A DNA stretch of 32,332 nt from Phycisphaera mikurensis NBRC 102666 (GCA_945877905.1 CAMDUT010000009.1:1-32332), one strand, 5' to 3'. Positions 10,467 to 20,342 are shown, counted from the stretch's first letter. Numbers and translations: made by a program. Notes: a model not told the origin generated them from the letters alone.

Positions 10467-11560
10467 TCGGCGTCGTCGGCGGCGGTCAGCTCGGGCAAAT
10501 GCTCGGGCTCGCGGGAATCGCGATCGGGCATCGCTTCCGCTTCCTCGACCCGGACCCCGCGTGCCCGGCCTCGGCCGTGGGCGAGGTGGTGGCCGGCGCG
10601 TTCGACGACCCCGACGCGATCGCGCGCTTCGCGCACGGCCTCGACCGCGCCACGTTCGAGTTCGAGAACGTGCCTGCCGCGACGCTCGGCTTGATCGCCG
10701 AGCGCGCGCCGCTGGCGCCGGGCGTCATGAGCCTGCGGACCGCGCAGGACCGCATCCTCGAGAAGGAGTTCTTCCGTGCGCATGGCCTGCGGGTGCAGGC
10801 CTTCGAGGCGGTGGACTCCGAGGCCGGGCTCGCGGCGGCGTGCGGGCGGGTCGGCGTGCCCGGCGTGCTGAAGACGCGCAGCATGGGTTACGACGGCAAG
10901 GGCCAGGCGATCGTGCGAAGTGCGGCGGACGTGCCCGCCGCGTGGGCCGCAGTGGGCCGCGTGCCGTGCATCTACGAGGCGTTCGTGCCGTTCACGTCCG
11001 AGGCGAGCGTCGTCGCGGTGCGCGCGGCGGACGGCGACGTACGCGCGTACCCCTTGTGCGCGAACGAGCACCGGGGCGGCATCCTGCACCGCACGGCGGC
11101 GCCGGCGCCGGGCGTGGACGCGGGCCTCGCGCGCGAGGCCGAGCAGGCCACGTGCCGGGTGCTGGCTGCGCTCGGGCACGTGGGCGTCATGGCGATCGAG
11201 TTCTTCGTGACGCCCGGCGGGCTGGTGGCCAACGAGATGGCGCCGCGGGTCCACAACAGCGGCCACTGGACGATCGAGGGCGCGCTCACCAGCCAGTTCG
11301 AGAACCACGTGCGGGCCGTCGCCGGCGAGCCGCTGGGACCGACCGACGCGCGAGGATTCGCGGGAATGGTGAACCTGGTGGGGCGCATGCCGCCGCGCGA
11401 ACGGCTGCTGAGCGTCCCGGGCGCGCACCTGCACGACTACGGAAAGCCCGCGCGGCCCGGGCGCAAGCTGGGCCACGTGAACGTGTGCGCCCCCGACGTG
11501 CGGGTGCGCGACGCGCAGCTGGCCGTCCTCGAGGCGATCGTGGCCCGCGGCGACGGGTGA
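10460..11560 (+). CDS. purK: 5-(carboxyamino)imidazole ribonucleotide synthase (PurK)
   Basis: A 366-residue ATP-grasp enzyme that uses ATP and bicarbonate to make N5-CAIR from AIR. The N-terminus [17 protein letters not shown] is the PurK nucleotide/AIR-binding loop. The ATP-grasp core includes [14 protein letters not shown] and [14 protein letters not shown], and the C-terminal signature [18 protein letters not shown] plus TSQFENH is diagnostic. The start codon lies inside the end of purE (7-base overlap), so the two consecutive pathway enzymes are translationally coupled. The stop lies inside a 22-bp palindrome that could terminate the operon. Confidence 0.96.
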   Translation: MLIGVVGGGQLGQMLGLAGIAIGHRFRFLDPDPACPASAVGEVVAGAFDDPDAIARFAHGLDRATFEFENVPAATLGLIAERAPLAPGVMSLRTAQDRILEKEFFRAHGLRVQAFEAVDSEAGLAAACGRVGVPGVLKTRSMGYDGKGQAIVRSAADVPAAWAAVGRVPCIYEAFVPFTSEASVVAVRAADGDVRAYPLCANEHRGGILHRTAAPAPGVDAGLAREAEQATCRVLAALGHVGVMAIEFFVTPGGLVANEMAPRVHNSGHWTIEGALTSQFENHVRAVAGEPLGPTDARGFAGMVNLVGRMPPRERLLSVPGAHLHDYGKPARPGRKLGHVNVCAPDVRVRDAQLAVLEAIVARGDG

Positions 11561-11576
11561 AGCACGTGCTTCACCC
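11555..11576 (+). terminator. Perfect 22-bp palindrome over the purK stop codon
   Basis: GGGTGAAGCAC is followed immediately by its exact reverse complement; beyond it GACG/CGTC pairs again with one bulged C. It includes the purK TGA (11558-11560). No T-run follows on either side, so it may be a hairpin terminator without a U-tract or a dimeric protein-binding site for the downstream nuclease operon. Confidence 0.5.
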
Positions 11577-11600
11577 CGTCCTGCGATGATTCCGGTCGTC

Positions 11601-14399
11601 ATGGGTTGGTCCCGCATCGTCCTTCCGGCCGGCCACTCGCTCACCGGCGCGCTCGCGGAGCTCGTGCTGGCGGAACTGCCGGTGCGCTCCGGGATCGCCG
11701 ACGGCTCGGGCGTGCTGGTCGTCGTGCCGGGCGCGCGCGCGCGGCGCTCGTTCGAGCGGCACGTGTCGGAGCGGGCGCGTGCGCGCGGGGTCGCGGTGAT
11801 CGCGCCGATGGCATTGACCCCGGGCGAGCTCGCCTCGCGCTTCGTGGCGCCGCGCGCGCCGCGCCTCGGCGCGCTCGGCATCCGGGCCTCGTGGCGCGCG
11901 GCGGTGCGCGCGTGCCGCGAGACCGGACCGCTCTTCCCGCACCTCCTGCCCGGCGAGGCGCCGGACGACGCCGCGGTCGAAGCACTGGCGGCGCGCGTCG
12001 CGGCGCTCCACCGGGACGCGGCGAGCGCGTGCATGTCGCTCGCCGAGGTGGGCGAACGCGAGCGTCGGCGCGTGCCCGGCGCCGATCACGCGCGGTGGGA
12101 CGCGCTGGCCGCGCTCGAAGCCGCGCGGTCACGGATCCTCTCGGGCGCGGGCTTCGTCGACCCCGCGACCGAGGCGTGCGACGCGGCGCGCACCGGCGAC
12201 GTGCGCCCGGGCGCGGTCCGCCGGGCCTTCGTCCTCATGGCCGATCCCGACCCGCTGCACCGCGCGCTGCTGCAGGCGCTCGCGTCGAAGGGGGTCGACG
12301 TCGCCGTGACGGTGCATGCGGCGGGCGCGGACATTCCGGCGCCGCTCGACGCGCATGGGTTTCCCGAGCACGAGGCGTGGTCGCGCGTGCGCGTCGACGT
12401 GGGGCAGGAACGCATCGCCCCCGCGGGAACGCCCGCGGACCAGGCCGCGGCCGTGATGGACTGGATCGCGTCGCTCCCGGAGCCGAGGCGCTCGTGCGAC
12501 CTAGGCATCGCGGTGCCCGACGCGCAGGTCGCGGCCGAGGTGGCCACGCTGCTGCCCGCGTGGGGCGTGCGGGTGACGCCGCCGCCCGGCCGCACCGCCG
12601 CAGAATCCTCGGTGGGGTTGCTGGTCGCGGCGATCGCGGACTGGATCGCGTCGCGGTCGTGCGGGGCGCTCAAGCGGCTGGCCGGGCACCCTGACGTGGT
12701 CCGGCACCTCGCCGCGACGGGTGAGCACGATGCGTCCGTGCGGGTGGCGGACTTCGCGGCCTCGAGCGGGGCGCGCGCGGTGCCGAACGACACGGCGCAT
12801 CCCGCGATGGCCTCCGTGGCCGGCGCGGTCGGGGCGATCGACGCGCTGCTCGCGCCGCTGGCGAAGTCCCGCGACGCGCGCGACGCGGGGAGCGCGCTCC
12901 GCACCGTGCTCGACGCGTCGGTGCGTCCGGGTTCGCCCGCCTCGCTCGAGGCGGCGCGTGCGGTCCGTGACGCGATCGACGAGCTCGAGTCGCTCCCGGA
13001 GGCGCTCGCCCGGGGCATCGATGCGGCCGCGGCACTTCGAATGGCGGTCGACCGCATCGCGTCGCATTCGCTTCCCGCCGAGGGGCCGTCCGACGGGATC
13101 GAGCTGCTCGGGTGGCTCGACGCGGGAATCGACGACGCGCCGGACCTGGCCGTCACCGGCATGAACGAGGGCGTCGTGCCCGAGGGATTGGTGGTCGACC
13201 CGTGGCTTCCTGACTCCGCGCGCGAGCCGCTCGGCATGGCGTGCGCCCGGAGGAGGCACGCGCGTGACGCATGGATCATGCACGGGCTGGTCGCGCGCAA
13301 GCGCTCGCTTCGGCTCGTGACCGGGCGCACGGCGTCCGACGGGGAGCCGCTCCGGCCGTCTCGGCTGGTGCTGGGCGTGCGCGGCGAGGCACTCGCCGGT
13401 CGCGTGACCTGGCTCATGGACCCGCACGCGCCGCGCGCCTCCGCGGGCCGGTGGTCCGCGTCCATGCCCGTGCACGGGCGGTTCGGGCCGCGCCTTGAGC
13501 CGGAGGGAAGCGTCCCCCTCACGACCATCAGCGTCACTTCGTTCCGCGACTGGCTGATCAGTCCCACGCTCTTCCGGCTCAAGCGCGACCCGCGCCTGCG
13601 GCTCGACGGCTCGTGGGAGCAGGCCGACGAGATGGACGCGATGGGCTTCGGTTCGTTCGTGCACGCGGCGCTCGAGCGCTGGGGCGTCGACGCCGTGGCG
13701 CGCACGGAGGCCGGCGAGCCGCCCGAGACGCGCGAGCGCGCGATCGAGGACGCGCTGCTCGCGCACTTCGAGGCCGCGCGCGCGGAGCGATTCGTCGACG
13801 ACCTGCGCGGCACGTTCGAGGTGCAGCTTGCCATCGCGCGCGAGCGGATCCGCTCGTTCGCCCGCGCGCAGTCGCGCTGGGCCGGGCAGGGCTGGCGCGT
13901 GCGGCACGTCGAGCTCACGTTCGGCACGCACCCCGGAAGCACGCCCGCGCCGTGCATCGGCACGACGGCGGTTCGGCTGACCGGCCGCATCGACCGCGTC
14001 GACGAGCACCCGGATGCCGGGTTCGCCGCGCTCGACTACAAGACGAGCGCCGAGGCCGCGGACCCGGGTCCGCAGCACCGCACGAGCAGGGGCCGGTGGG
14101 TCGACCTGCAGCTGCCGCTCTATCGCGTCCTGCTGCGCTCGATGGGCATCGACGTCCCCCCGCACCGGCTCGGGTACGTGGCGCTGCCGTCGAACCCCTC
14201 GCTCACCGGCTTCCGCATGGCAAGCGGGTGGGATGACGCGTTCGCCGCCGAGGCCGAGGCCGAGGCGGAACGCATCGCGCGGCGCGTCGAGGCCGGTGAC
14301 TTCTCCGACGACGGCGGCTGGGTCCCCGGCGCGGACGATCCGTTCGCGGCCGCGTGGTGCGTGGGGATGCGCGGGCTCGCGCGGGAGGAGCGTCCATGA
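11601..14399 (+). CDS. PD-(D/E)XK nuclease family protein (AddB-like)
   Basis: A 932-residue protein whose C-terminus has a RecB-type nuclease: GFGSFVHAALERWG (about 683), GRIDRVD (795-801, D798) and LDYKTS (D812, K814), then a QLPLYR helix. The N-terminal two thirds resemble the inactivated helicase part of AddB, including VTGMNEGVVPEG. No Walker A motif and no obvious iron-sulfur cysteine set were found. The next gene, overlapping by ATGA, is an AddA-like helicase-nuclease, so the pair probably forms the AddAB-type enzyme that resects double-strand breaks for RecA recombination. The start at 11601 (MGWSRIVLPAG) was preferred because a GATGAT box lies 10 bases upstream; an in-frame ATG at 11586 would add 5 residues. 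Divergent sequence makes the AddB name less sure than the nuclease call. Confidence 0.82.
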   Translation: MGWSRIVLPAGHSLTGALAELVLAELPVRSGIADGSGVLVVVPGARARRSFERHVSERARARGVAVIAPMALTPGELASRFVAPRAPRLGALGIRASWRAAVRACRETGPLFPHLLPGEAPDDAAVEALAARVAALHRDAASACMSLAEVGERERRRVPGADHARWDALAALEAARSRILSGAGFVDPATEACDAARTGDVRPGAVRRAFVLMADPDPLHRALLQALASKGVDVAVTVHAAGADIPAPLDAHGFPEHEAWSRVRVDVGQERIAPAGTPADQAAAVMDWIASLPEPRRSCDLGIAVPDAQVAAEVATLLPAWGVRVTPPPGRTAAESSVGLLVAAIADWIASRSCGALKRLAGHPDVVRHLAATGEHDASVRVADFAASSGARAVPNDTAHPAMASVAGAVGAIDALLAPLAKSRDARDAGSALRTVLDASVRPGSPASLEAARAVRDAIDELESLPEALARGIDAAAALRMAVDRIASHSLPAEGPSDGIELLGWLDAGIDDAPDLAVTGMNEGVVPEGLVVDPWLPDSAREPLGMACARRRHARDAWIMHGLVARKRSLRLVTGRTASDGEPLRPSRLVLGVRGEALAGRVTWLMDPHAPRASAGRWSASMPVHGRFGPRLEPEGSVPLTTISVTSFRDWLISPTLFRLKRDPRLRLDGSWEQADEMDAMGFGSFVHAALERWGVDAVARTEAGEPPETRERAIEDALLAHFEAARAERFVDDLRGTFEVQLAIARERIRSFARAQSRWAGQGWRVRHVELTFGTHPGSTPAPCIGTTAVRLTGRIDRVDEHPDAGFAALDYKTSAEAADPGPQHRTSRGRWVDLQLPLYRVLLRSMGIDVPPHRLGYVALPSNPSLTGFRMASGWDDAFAAEAEAEAERIARRVEAGDFSDDGGWVPGADDPFAAAWCVGMRGLAREERP

Positions 14400-17300
14400 C
14401 CGCGGATCGTTCGGTGGTGGTCGCGAACGCCGGCAGCGGCAAGACCTACCTCCTGGCGAACCGCATGGTCCGCTGGATGCTCGCGGGGCGCGGGTCCGAG
14501 GGCCCGTCGTCGCCCGAGGAGGTGCTCGCGATCACGTTCACACGCAAGGCCGCGGGCGAGATCGTCGAGCGCGTCCTGCTGCACCTGGCGCAGGGCGCGT
14601 CCAGCGCGGACAAGCGCCGGGAATTCGCGGCCGAAGGGCAGGTCGGCGACTTCGCGGCCGCCGATTATGCGGCGGCGCTCGACCGGTTCGTCGACGCGCT
14701 GCACCGCGTCTCGATCTCGACCATCGACGGGTTCTTCGTGCAGCTCGCGGGCGCGTTCGCGCCCGAGCTCGCGATGCCCGAGGACTGGCGCATCGGCGAC
14801 GAGGACGAGCTCGAAGCGCTGCGCGCCGAGGCCGTGGGCGACGTGATCGCGGCGGATCCCGCGCGCGCCGTCGAGCTCGCGCGCCGCATCGGCGACGGCG
14901 CGCCCAAGCCGCAGGTGCGGTCCGCGATCGACGACGTGCTGGCCGACGCGCTCGACCTCTGGATGCGCGCGGGGCTCCGCGGCGACCCGCGCGCGCCGTG
15001 GGAGCGGGCGACGGGCGGGGGCCGTGCGCTCTTCCCGGGTGCCGCGCGAGCGTCCGTGCGTGAGCTCGAGGAGGCGATCGACGGGCTGGCGACGGCACCC
15101 GTGCCTTCGAAGTACGAGCGGAACTGGAAGGAGGCGGTGGCGCGCGTGCGAGCGCTGGCGGCTGCCGGCGACTGGTTCGCGCTGCTCGACGACCCGTTCC
15201 TGCGCAAGCTGCAGCGCGAGGGTGCCTACCACAGGCAGGAGCCCCCGCCCGGGCTCGAGCGCTGGCTCTCCGTGGTGCGTGCGCATGCGTGTTCCGAGGT
15301 GGAGCGCGCGGTCCGCGAGCGCGCCGCGGCCACCGCCGACCTCGCGGCGCTGGTCAGCGACGCCCTCGACGCGGCGCGGCGCCGCACCGGAACCTACGGC
15401 TTCGGCGACGTCGCCTCGCTGCTCGCGCGCGCGAACGCGCTCGGCGGCGAGGGGCTGCAGCGCATGCACGAGCGGCTCGACCGGTCCGTGCGTGACCTGG
15501 CGTTCGACGAGTTCCAGGACACCTCGCCCGCGCAGTGGGCCGTCGTCCGCCCGATCGTCGACGAGATCGCCGCGGGCGCGGACCGCCGGCTGCTCGTGGT
15601 GGGGGACCCCAAGCAGTCGATCTACGCCTGGCGCGGGGGCACTCCCGCGCTGCTCGCGGCCGTCGAGGAGGAGGAGCGCCTCGACGACGACGTGACGCTC
15701 TCGACGAGCTTCCGCTCGAGCCCGGTGGTGCTCGCGTTCGTCAACGAGCTCTTCGAGCCGCTCCCGCGCCGCGTCGCGGCGGCGCCGCTCGACGAGGCCC
15801 CGGTCGGCGCGGCTGCGGCGCTTCGCGACGCGGGCATTCCCGTCGCGGGCGATCCGGCGCGCTCGCCGCTCTCGCGCGCCCTCGATGCGTGGCCGTTCAC
15901 GCTCCACGCCGCGGCCCCGCGCAACGCGGGGATGCCGGGCGCGGTGCACGCGTACGTGGTCCCGGGCACCGGAGGCGAGGCGCAGGCCGCGGGCATCGCG
16001 GACATCGTCGCGTCGCGCGTGCGCGCGCGCCCGGGCGCCACCGTCGGCGTGCTGGTCTCGACCAACACCGAGGTCGCCGACTGCGTCGCCGCGATCCGCG
16101 CGCTCGGGGTCGACGTGTCGGACGAGGGCCGCTCGCCGCTCTCCGACTCGGCGGCGGCCGTCGCGCTGCTCTCGCTGCTGCGCGTGGCCGAGCACCCGGA
16201 CGACACGCTCGCGCACTTCATCGCGACGCGTGAGCCGGCGTGCGCGCTGCTGGGGCTCGAGCCCATGGAGCGCCACGGAGGCGGCGAGGCGCTCCGACGG
16301 GCCGCGCGGGCCCTCTCCGGCCGCGTGCGAACGTCGCTCCTCGAGCACGGCCTCGCCGGATGGGTCGAGCGCCACGCCGCGTTGCTGCGGCCTGCGTGCT
16401 CGCGCAACGACGCCGAGCGGCTGCGCCAGCTCGCGGCGCTTGCGCACGAGGCGCCGCCGGCGATGGCTGCGTGCCCGGGCGACTTCGTGCGCTCGGTCGA
16501 GTCGCGCCGCTCGCGCACCGGCGAGGAGGCGCGCGTGCGCGTGATGACGGTGCACGCGAGCAAGGGGCTCGAGTTCGACGAGGTGGTGGTGGGCAGCATG
16601 GGGCGCACCATGGGGCGGCTTGCGGCCGGACCCGGGGAATGGGTGGCGCTCTCGCCGGACCCGCTCGCGGGCCCGGAGGCGGTGGCGCCGGTGGCCCCGC
16701 TCCAGTTCTGCGACTTCTCGCCGCTGCTGGCGGCGTTCCGCGCCGAGGCCACGGTGCTGCGGCTGTCCGACGACCTGTCCGCGCTGTACGTGGCCGTGAC
16801 GCGCGCGCGGGAGGCGGTGCACCTCGTCTGCCCGCCGCGCACCAAGGACGACGAGCCGAAGGTGACGCCGGCGTGGATCCTCCGCCGAGCGTTCGACGGG
16901 TTCGAGCAGGCGATGCAGGCGCACGTCTCCGATGCGGCGAAGCCCTCGGAACTCGCGTGGTCCTACGGGACCGCCGACGGGCTCGCTTCCGTCCCGCTGC
17001 CCGCGCGGCCCGTGCCCGTCCCGGCGCCGGCCGAGCGGCCGAGGGTCCCGGCGGTCGAGTACGCGCCCCGGCCCGTGGCGGTGCGGGCGCCGAGCGCGCA
17101 CGACGCGCCGGCCGGCCGCTTCTTCGAGCGCGAGTTCGCCGGTGAATCCGACGGCACGCGCGGCACGCTCGCCCACGCCTGGCTCGAGCGCATCGGGTGG
17201 CTCGACGACGCCGGCATCGAGTCGGTGGACGCCGCCGAGGTGCTCGCCGCGGCCGCGGTGGACGCCGCGCGCCCGATCGACCCGGTGCTCGCCGCGTCGG

Positions 17301-17683
17301 TGCGCGAGGCGGTGGATTTCGCGCTCGCCGGACCCATGGCTGACGTGCTGCGCCGCGCGCGTTGCGGGTCGTGGGGTTGCGACGCGCTCGAGGTGCGCGT
17401 CGAGATGCCCTTCGCGCTGGCGACCGAGGACGGGCTGGTGCGCGGGCGCATGGACCGCGTGGTGCTCGGCTTCCGCGGCGGGCGCGTCGAGCGGGCCGAG
17501 GTCGTCGACTGGAAGACCGGCGCGCGCGGGCTCCGCGGCCCCGAGCTCGAGGAGCGCCTCGCGCCCTATCGCAGGCAGATGGCGGCGTACCGCGCGGCGC
17601 TCGCGGGAATGTTCTCCCTGGCGCCGGAGCGCGTGACCGCGGTGCTCGCGATGGTCGACCGGGGCGAGCTCATCGAGGCGTAG
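14396..17683 (+). CDS. addA: UvrD/Rep-family helicase with C-terminal nuclease (AddA-like)
   Basis: A 1095-residue superfamily 1A helicase fused to a PD-(D/E)XK nuclease. Motifs in order: Walker A NAGSGKT (11-17, K16), Ia AITFTRKAAGEI, motif II DEFQDTS (371-377), III GDPKQSIYAWRGG, IV STSFRSSPVV, V MTVHASKGLEFDEV, VI LYVAVTRAREAV. The nuclease follows with RGTLAHAWLERIGW, RGRMDRV (D1020), DWKTG (D1038, K1040) and YRRQMAAYRAAL. This layout matches AddA. With the AddB-like partner it is expected to unwind and cut DNA ends. The ATG at 14396 overlaps the partner's TGA as ATGA and has an SD sequence (GGGAGGAG, 14383-14390), pointing to coupled translation. A UvrD-only protein is ruled out by the nuclease motifs. 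Confidence 0.9.
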   Translation: MTADRSVVVANAGSGKTYLLANRMVRWMLAGRGSEGPSSPEEVLAITFTRKAAGEIVERVLLHLAQGASSADKRREFAAEGQVGDFAAADYAAALDRFVDALHRVSISTIDGFFVQLAGAFAPELAMPEDWRIGDEDELEALRAEAVGDVIAADPARAVELARRIGDGAPKPQVRSAIDDVLADALDLWMRAGLRGDPRAPWERATGGGRALFPGAARASVRELEEAIDGLATAPVPSKYERNWKEAVARVRALAAAGDWFALLDDPFLRKLQREGAYHRQEPPPGLERWLSVVRAHACSEVERAVRERAAATADLAALVSDALDAARRRTGTYGFGDVASLLARANALGGEGLQRMHERLDRSVRDLAFDEFQDTSPAQWAVVRPIVDEIAAGADRRLLVVGDPKQSIYAWRGGTPALLAAVEEEERLDDDVTLSTSFRSSPVVLAFVNELFEPLPRRVAAAPLDEAPVGAAAALRDAGIPVAGDPARSPLSRALDAWPFTLHAAAPRNAGMPGAVHAYVVPGTGGEAQAAGIADIVASRVRARPGATVGVLVSTNTEVADCVAAIRALGVDVSDEGRSPLSDSAAAVALLSLLRVAEHPDDTLAHFIATREPACALLGLEPMERHGGGEALRRAARALSGRVRTSLLEHGLAGWVERHAALLRPACSRNDAERLRQLAALAHEAPPAMAACPGDFVRSVESRRSRTGEEARVRVMTVHASKGLEFDEVVVGSMGRTMGRLAAGPGEWVALSPDPLAGPEAVAPVAPLQFCDFSPLLAAFRAEATVLRLSDDLSALYVAVTRAREAVHLVCPPRTKDDEPKVTPAWILRRAFDGFEQAMQAHVSDAAKPSELAWSYGTADGLASVPLPARPVPVPAPAERPRVPAVEYAPRPVAVRAPSAHDAPAGRFFEREFAGESDGTRGTLAHAWLERIGWLDDAGIESVDAAEVLAAAAVDAARPIDPVLAASVREAVDFALAGPMADVLRRARCGSWGCDALEVRVEMPFALATEDGLVRGRMDRVVLGFRGGRVERAEVVDWKTGARGLRGPELEERLAPYRRQMAAYRAALAGMFSLAPERVTAVLAMVDRGELIEA

Positions 17684-17728
17684 GCGCGCGGGGCGCGCGC
17701 CTCACGTGCGGCCCGCGCGCGCCGGCCG

Positions 17729-18820
17729 TCAGAAGTTCCAGGTGAGGAACACGCCGAGCAGGGCGTTCGGGTCGACCGTGGCGTCGCGCTGCGCGCCGCC
17801 GGTCGAGTCCTGCAGCTCCAGGTACTCCAGGAACTGGCAACCCACCAGGCCGTCGATGCGCAAGCCCGGCACGATGTCGTACCCGAGCGTCAGGAACGCC
17901 GCCCACGACTGGTCGAGGCCGACGCCGTTGTTGATCGTCGGGTCGGCGTTCGCGGAGAGCCGGAACCGCCGCTGCTGCCAGCCCACGCCCACGGCGAGGT
18001 CGACCTTCGACTTCTCCGGCTCCCACGCCACGTCGATGCCGACGAACGGGCTCGCGGGCGGCCGGCGGATGGTCGAGACCACCCACTCCGGGTCGAACCG
18101 CCAGTGCAGCACGGGGATCGGGATCACGATCGGGTTGTTCTCGATCTGCGTGACGCCCAGCACGCCGATGCCGAGGATCATGTCCTGGTCCGGCGCGTAC
18201 GAGATGCTCGCGATCCCGCCGCCGTAGATGCTGTCGCCCGCGTCCGCATCGGCCTCGCCGGCCAGCGCGAAGATGCCGCCCGCGGTGAACATCCACTCCT
18301 TCGACACCCGCCACGCGCCGCGCAGCTGCAGGCCGAACAGGTTGACGCTGTCCCATGGCTCCGCCGAGCCCAGCGTGCCCGAGCCGCCCCAGTGGTAGAG
18401 GCCGAGCTCGTAGCCCATCGCCACGGTCAGCGTGAATGCGTCGGTCGTCAGCACGCGCGACGAGAAGCTCGCGTAGACCCGGTCGACCGAGAGCGTGCCG
18501 CCGCCCTGGACGTCCGCGCCGAACTGGTGCACGTAGCCGCCGCCGAGCGAGAAGGGCGGCTGCTGCGGCGGACGCCCGCCGCCAGGCTGCATGGGGACGT
18601 CGAGCCCGTCGACCGCGTCGTCGTCGGTGATGCCGCGGTCGAGGATCAGCGGACGGCCGGCGGTCGCCGCGGCCGCGGAGTCCTGCGCAGGCTGCGGCGC
18701 GGGCGTGCCCGCGGCGCCCTTCGAGGCGGCGGGCGCGTTCGCGGTCGGCGGCTTCGGCGCGGCGGGCACCGCCTGCATGGCGAGCGCGCAGGCGAGGGAC
18801 ACGCAGGTCGGCGTCATCAT
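17729..18820 (-). CDS. Outer-membrane beta-barrel protein (DUF6268-like)
   Basis: A 363-residue secreted protein. The N-terminus (MMTPTCVSLACALAMQAVPA) is a signal peptide. A Pro/Ala-rich low-complexity linker (about 22-60) leads to a barrel made of alternating hydrophobic/aromatic strands such as SLGGGYVHQFGAD, TLTVAMGYELGLYHW and KVDLAVGVGWQQRRFRL, and the protein ends in ...GVFLTWNF. A terminal phenylalanine after a beta-strand is the usual outer-membrane insertion signal. The product is probably a porin-like or structural barrel; no substrate can be inferred. The ATG at 18820 has TAGGAT 7 bases upstream (18833-18828) and no SD sequence. The gene is convergent with the addA-like gene and divergent from the clpP cluster. 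Confidence 0.75.
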   Translation of the reverse strand: MMTPTCVSLACALAMQAVPAAPKPPTANAPAASKGAAGTPAPQPAQDSAAAATAGRPLILDRGITDDDAVDGLDVPMQPGGGRPPQQPPFSLGGGYVHQFGADVQGGGTLSVDRVYASFSSRVLTTDAFTLTVAMGYELGLYHWGGSGTLGSAEPWDSVNLFGLQLRGAWRVSKEWMFTAGGIFALAGEADADAGDSIYGGGIASISYAPDQDMILGIGVLGVTQIENNPIVIPIPVLHWRFDPEWVVSTIRRPPASPFVGIDVAWEPEKSKVDLAVGVGWQQRRFRLSANADPTINNGVGLDQSWAAFLTLGYDIVPGLRIDGLVGCQFLEYLELQDSTGGAQRDATVDPNALLGVFLTWNF

Positions 18821-18892
18821 GCGGGGGATCCTAGGGGGATTCGCGCAAGTCGCCCCGCGTTCGCGCCGATGAACCCCGTTCGGGCACAGGGC

Positions 18893-18898
18893 TATGAT
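18893..18898 (+). promoter_or_regulatory. Candidate -10 (TATGAT) of the clpP cluster
   Basis: TATGAT is a 5/6 match to the -10 consensus, 46 bases before the first clpP ATG, leaving a leader of about 40 nt that contains the GAGGA ribosome site (18936-18940). The -35 region is weak. This is one of the few units here with a conventional leader. Confidence 0.45.
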
Positions 18899-18944
18899 CC
18901 GTGCCCCCCGCGCGCACCGCGCGGCACACGCACCCGAGGAACGC

Positions 18945-19640
18945 ATGCACCCGAACCTCCCGATCGGCCAGTACCACAACGGCGTCCACGGCGCCATGAC
19001 CGCCACGACCGGCTCGCTCGCCGCCGCCGGCATCGGCAACGGCGTCCTGCCGCGCGACGTGATGGCCAGCGTGGCCTACCAGCGCACGCGCGAGATGACG
19101 ATCGACGAGCTGCTCCTCGAGAACCGCGTCGTGTTCCTGATCGGCGAGATCAACCACGCCTCGGCCGCGCGCGTGATGATGCAGATGCTCTACCTCGAGA
19201 ACCAGAAGCGCGGGCAGGACATCAACTTCTACATCAACAGCCCGGGCGGCGCGGTCGACGACACGCTGGCCATCTACGACACCATGCAGTTCATCTCGAG
19301 CGAGGTGGCCACCTACTGCATCGGCCGCGCGTACTCGGGCGGCGCCGTGCTGCTGGCCGTCGGCCAGAAGGGCAAGCGCGTCATCCTGCCGCACGCCAAG
19401 GTGATGATCCACCAGCCGCACGGCGGCGTGTACGGCCAGACGTCGGACATCCAGATCCAGGCCGAGATGATCCTCAAGATGAAGCGGCAGCTCAACGAGA
19501 TCCTCGCCAAGCACACGGGCCAGTCGGTGGAGCGCGTCGCGAAGGACGCCGAGCGCGACAAGTACTTCAGCGCCGACGAGGCCAAGGCCTACGGCCTGGT
19601 CGACCTGGTGGCGGAGTTCCCGGAGAAGGGCAAGCGTTGA
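18945..19640 (+). CDS. clpP: ATP-dependent Clp protease proteolytic subunit, copy 1 (divergent)
   Basis: A 231-residue ClpP-family peptidase with the full triad S131 (GRAYSGGAV), H156 (VMIHQPHGG) and D205 (ERDKYFSADEAKAYGLVD). The spacings of 25 and 49 residues equal those of E. coli ClpP. The active-site loop reads A-Y-S-G-G and not the canonical A-A-S-M-G, and the N-terminus has about 45 extra residues before the conserved core. ClpP forms double heptameric rings that degrade proteins fed by ClpX/ClpA. GAGGA precedes the ATG at 18945. It is the first of three clpP genes in a row and differs most from the other two, so it may form a mixed ring or play a specialised role. Confidence 0.92.
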   Translation: MHPNLPIGQYHNGVHGAMTATTGSLAAAGIGNGVLPRDVMASVAYQRTREMTIDELLLENRVVFLIGEINHASAARVMMQMLYLENQKRGQDINFYINSPGGAVDDTLAIYDTMQFISSEVATYCIGRAYSGGAVLLAVGQKGKRVILPHAKVMIHQPHGGVYGQTSDIQIQAEMILKMKRQLNEILAKHTGQSVERVAKDAERDKYFSADEAKAYGLVDLVAEFPEKGKR

Positions 19641-20332
19641 TCGATTCGCGGTCCGCGCACCCGCTCGGCGGCGCCGGGCGGCACGACGACGATGACGACG
19701 ACCACGAGTGGGTCGCCGTCCCGCTGGTCGTGGACAAGCGCGGCAAGAGCGAGGAGCTGGTCGACCTCTACAGCCGGATGCTGCGCGACCGCGTGGTGTT
19801 CGTCGGCGGGCCGGTGGCCCGCGCGATGGCCCAGTCGGTGACCGCGCAGCTGCTGTTCCTGGCGAACGAGGACCCGAAGGCCGAGGTCAGCATGTACGTG
19901 AACAGCCCCGGCGGCTCGATCACGGACGGGCTGGCGATCATCGACACCATGCGCTCGCTGCCGTGCCCGGTGGCGACGTACATCGTCGGGCAGGCCGCGA
20001 GCATGGCGAGCGTCATCGCGTGCTGCGGCGCCAAGGGCCGGCGCTTCGCGCTGCGCCACGCCGAGAACCTCATGCACCAGGGCCGCATCGGCGGCTTCGA
20101 GGGGCAGGCCACCGACCTCGAGATCTTCGCGCGGCAGATGCAGCGCGTCGAGGACGTGTGCAACCGCCTGTACGCCGAGGCCACCGGCCACCCGGAGTCC
20201 AGGATCGCCGAGGACTGCGACCGCGACCTGTGGCTCGACGCGAACGAGATGCTCGCGTACGGGCTCATCGACCGAATCATCGAACGCATGCCCGAGGCGC
20301 CGCACATCGTGCGGACCGGGGCCGAGGACTGA
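19637..20332 (+). CDS. clpP: ATP-dependent Clp protease proteolytic subunit, copy 2
   Basis: A 231-residue ClpP with triad S122 ([13 protein letters not shown]), H147 ([10 protein letters not shown]) and D197 ([19 protein letters not shown]). The proposed start is TTG at 19637, overlapping the previous stop as TTGA and preceded by GGAGAAGGG (19622-19630). No ATG occurs in frame before the conserved core, so an unusual start is likely; a GTG near 19729 is an alternative. The N-terminal extension carries six consecutive aspartates ([12 protein letters not shown]). The residue after the active-site His-Gln is Gly and not the usual Pro, so handle-helix contacts may differ from copy 3. Translational coupling to copy 1 suggests fixed stoichiometry. 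Confidence 0.9.
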   Translation: MIDSRSAHPLGGAGRHDDDDDDHEWVAVPLVVDKRGKSEELVDLYSRMLRDRVVFVGGPVARAMAQSVTAQLLFLANEDPKAEVSMYVNSPGGSITDGLAIIDTMRSLPCPVATYIVGQAASMASVIACCGAKGRRFALRHAENLMHQGRIGGFEGQATDLEIFARQMQRVEDVCNRLYAEATGHPESRIAEDCDRDLWLDANEMLAYGLIDRIIERMPEAPHIVRTGAED

Positions 20333-20342
20333 GGAACGAACC

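Noticed and set aside
14120-17176. About 1000-codon open frame on the minus strand opposite the AddA-like gene
   Set aside because: Low-complexity Arg/Ala-rich translation; the plus frame carries complete helicase and nuclease motifs.
11601-17683. Phage-defence system made of a nuclease and a helicase
   Set aside because: The motif order and ATGA-coupled pair match AddAB-type recombination enzymes; no defence genes flank it.
17692-17723. Terminator between the addA-like and OMP genes (GGCGCGCG/CGCGCGCC stem)
   Set aside because: The stem is alternating GC repeat that pairs in several registers, with a 16-nt loop and no T-run; too weak to call.
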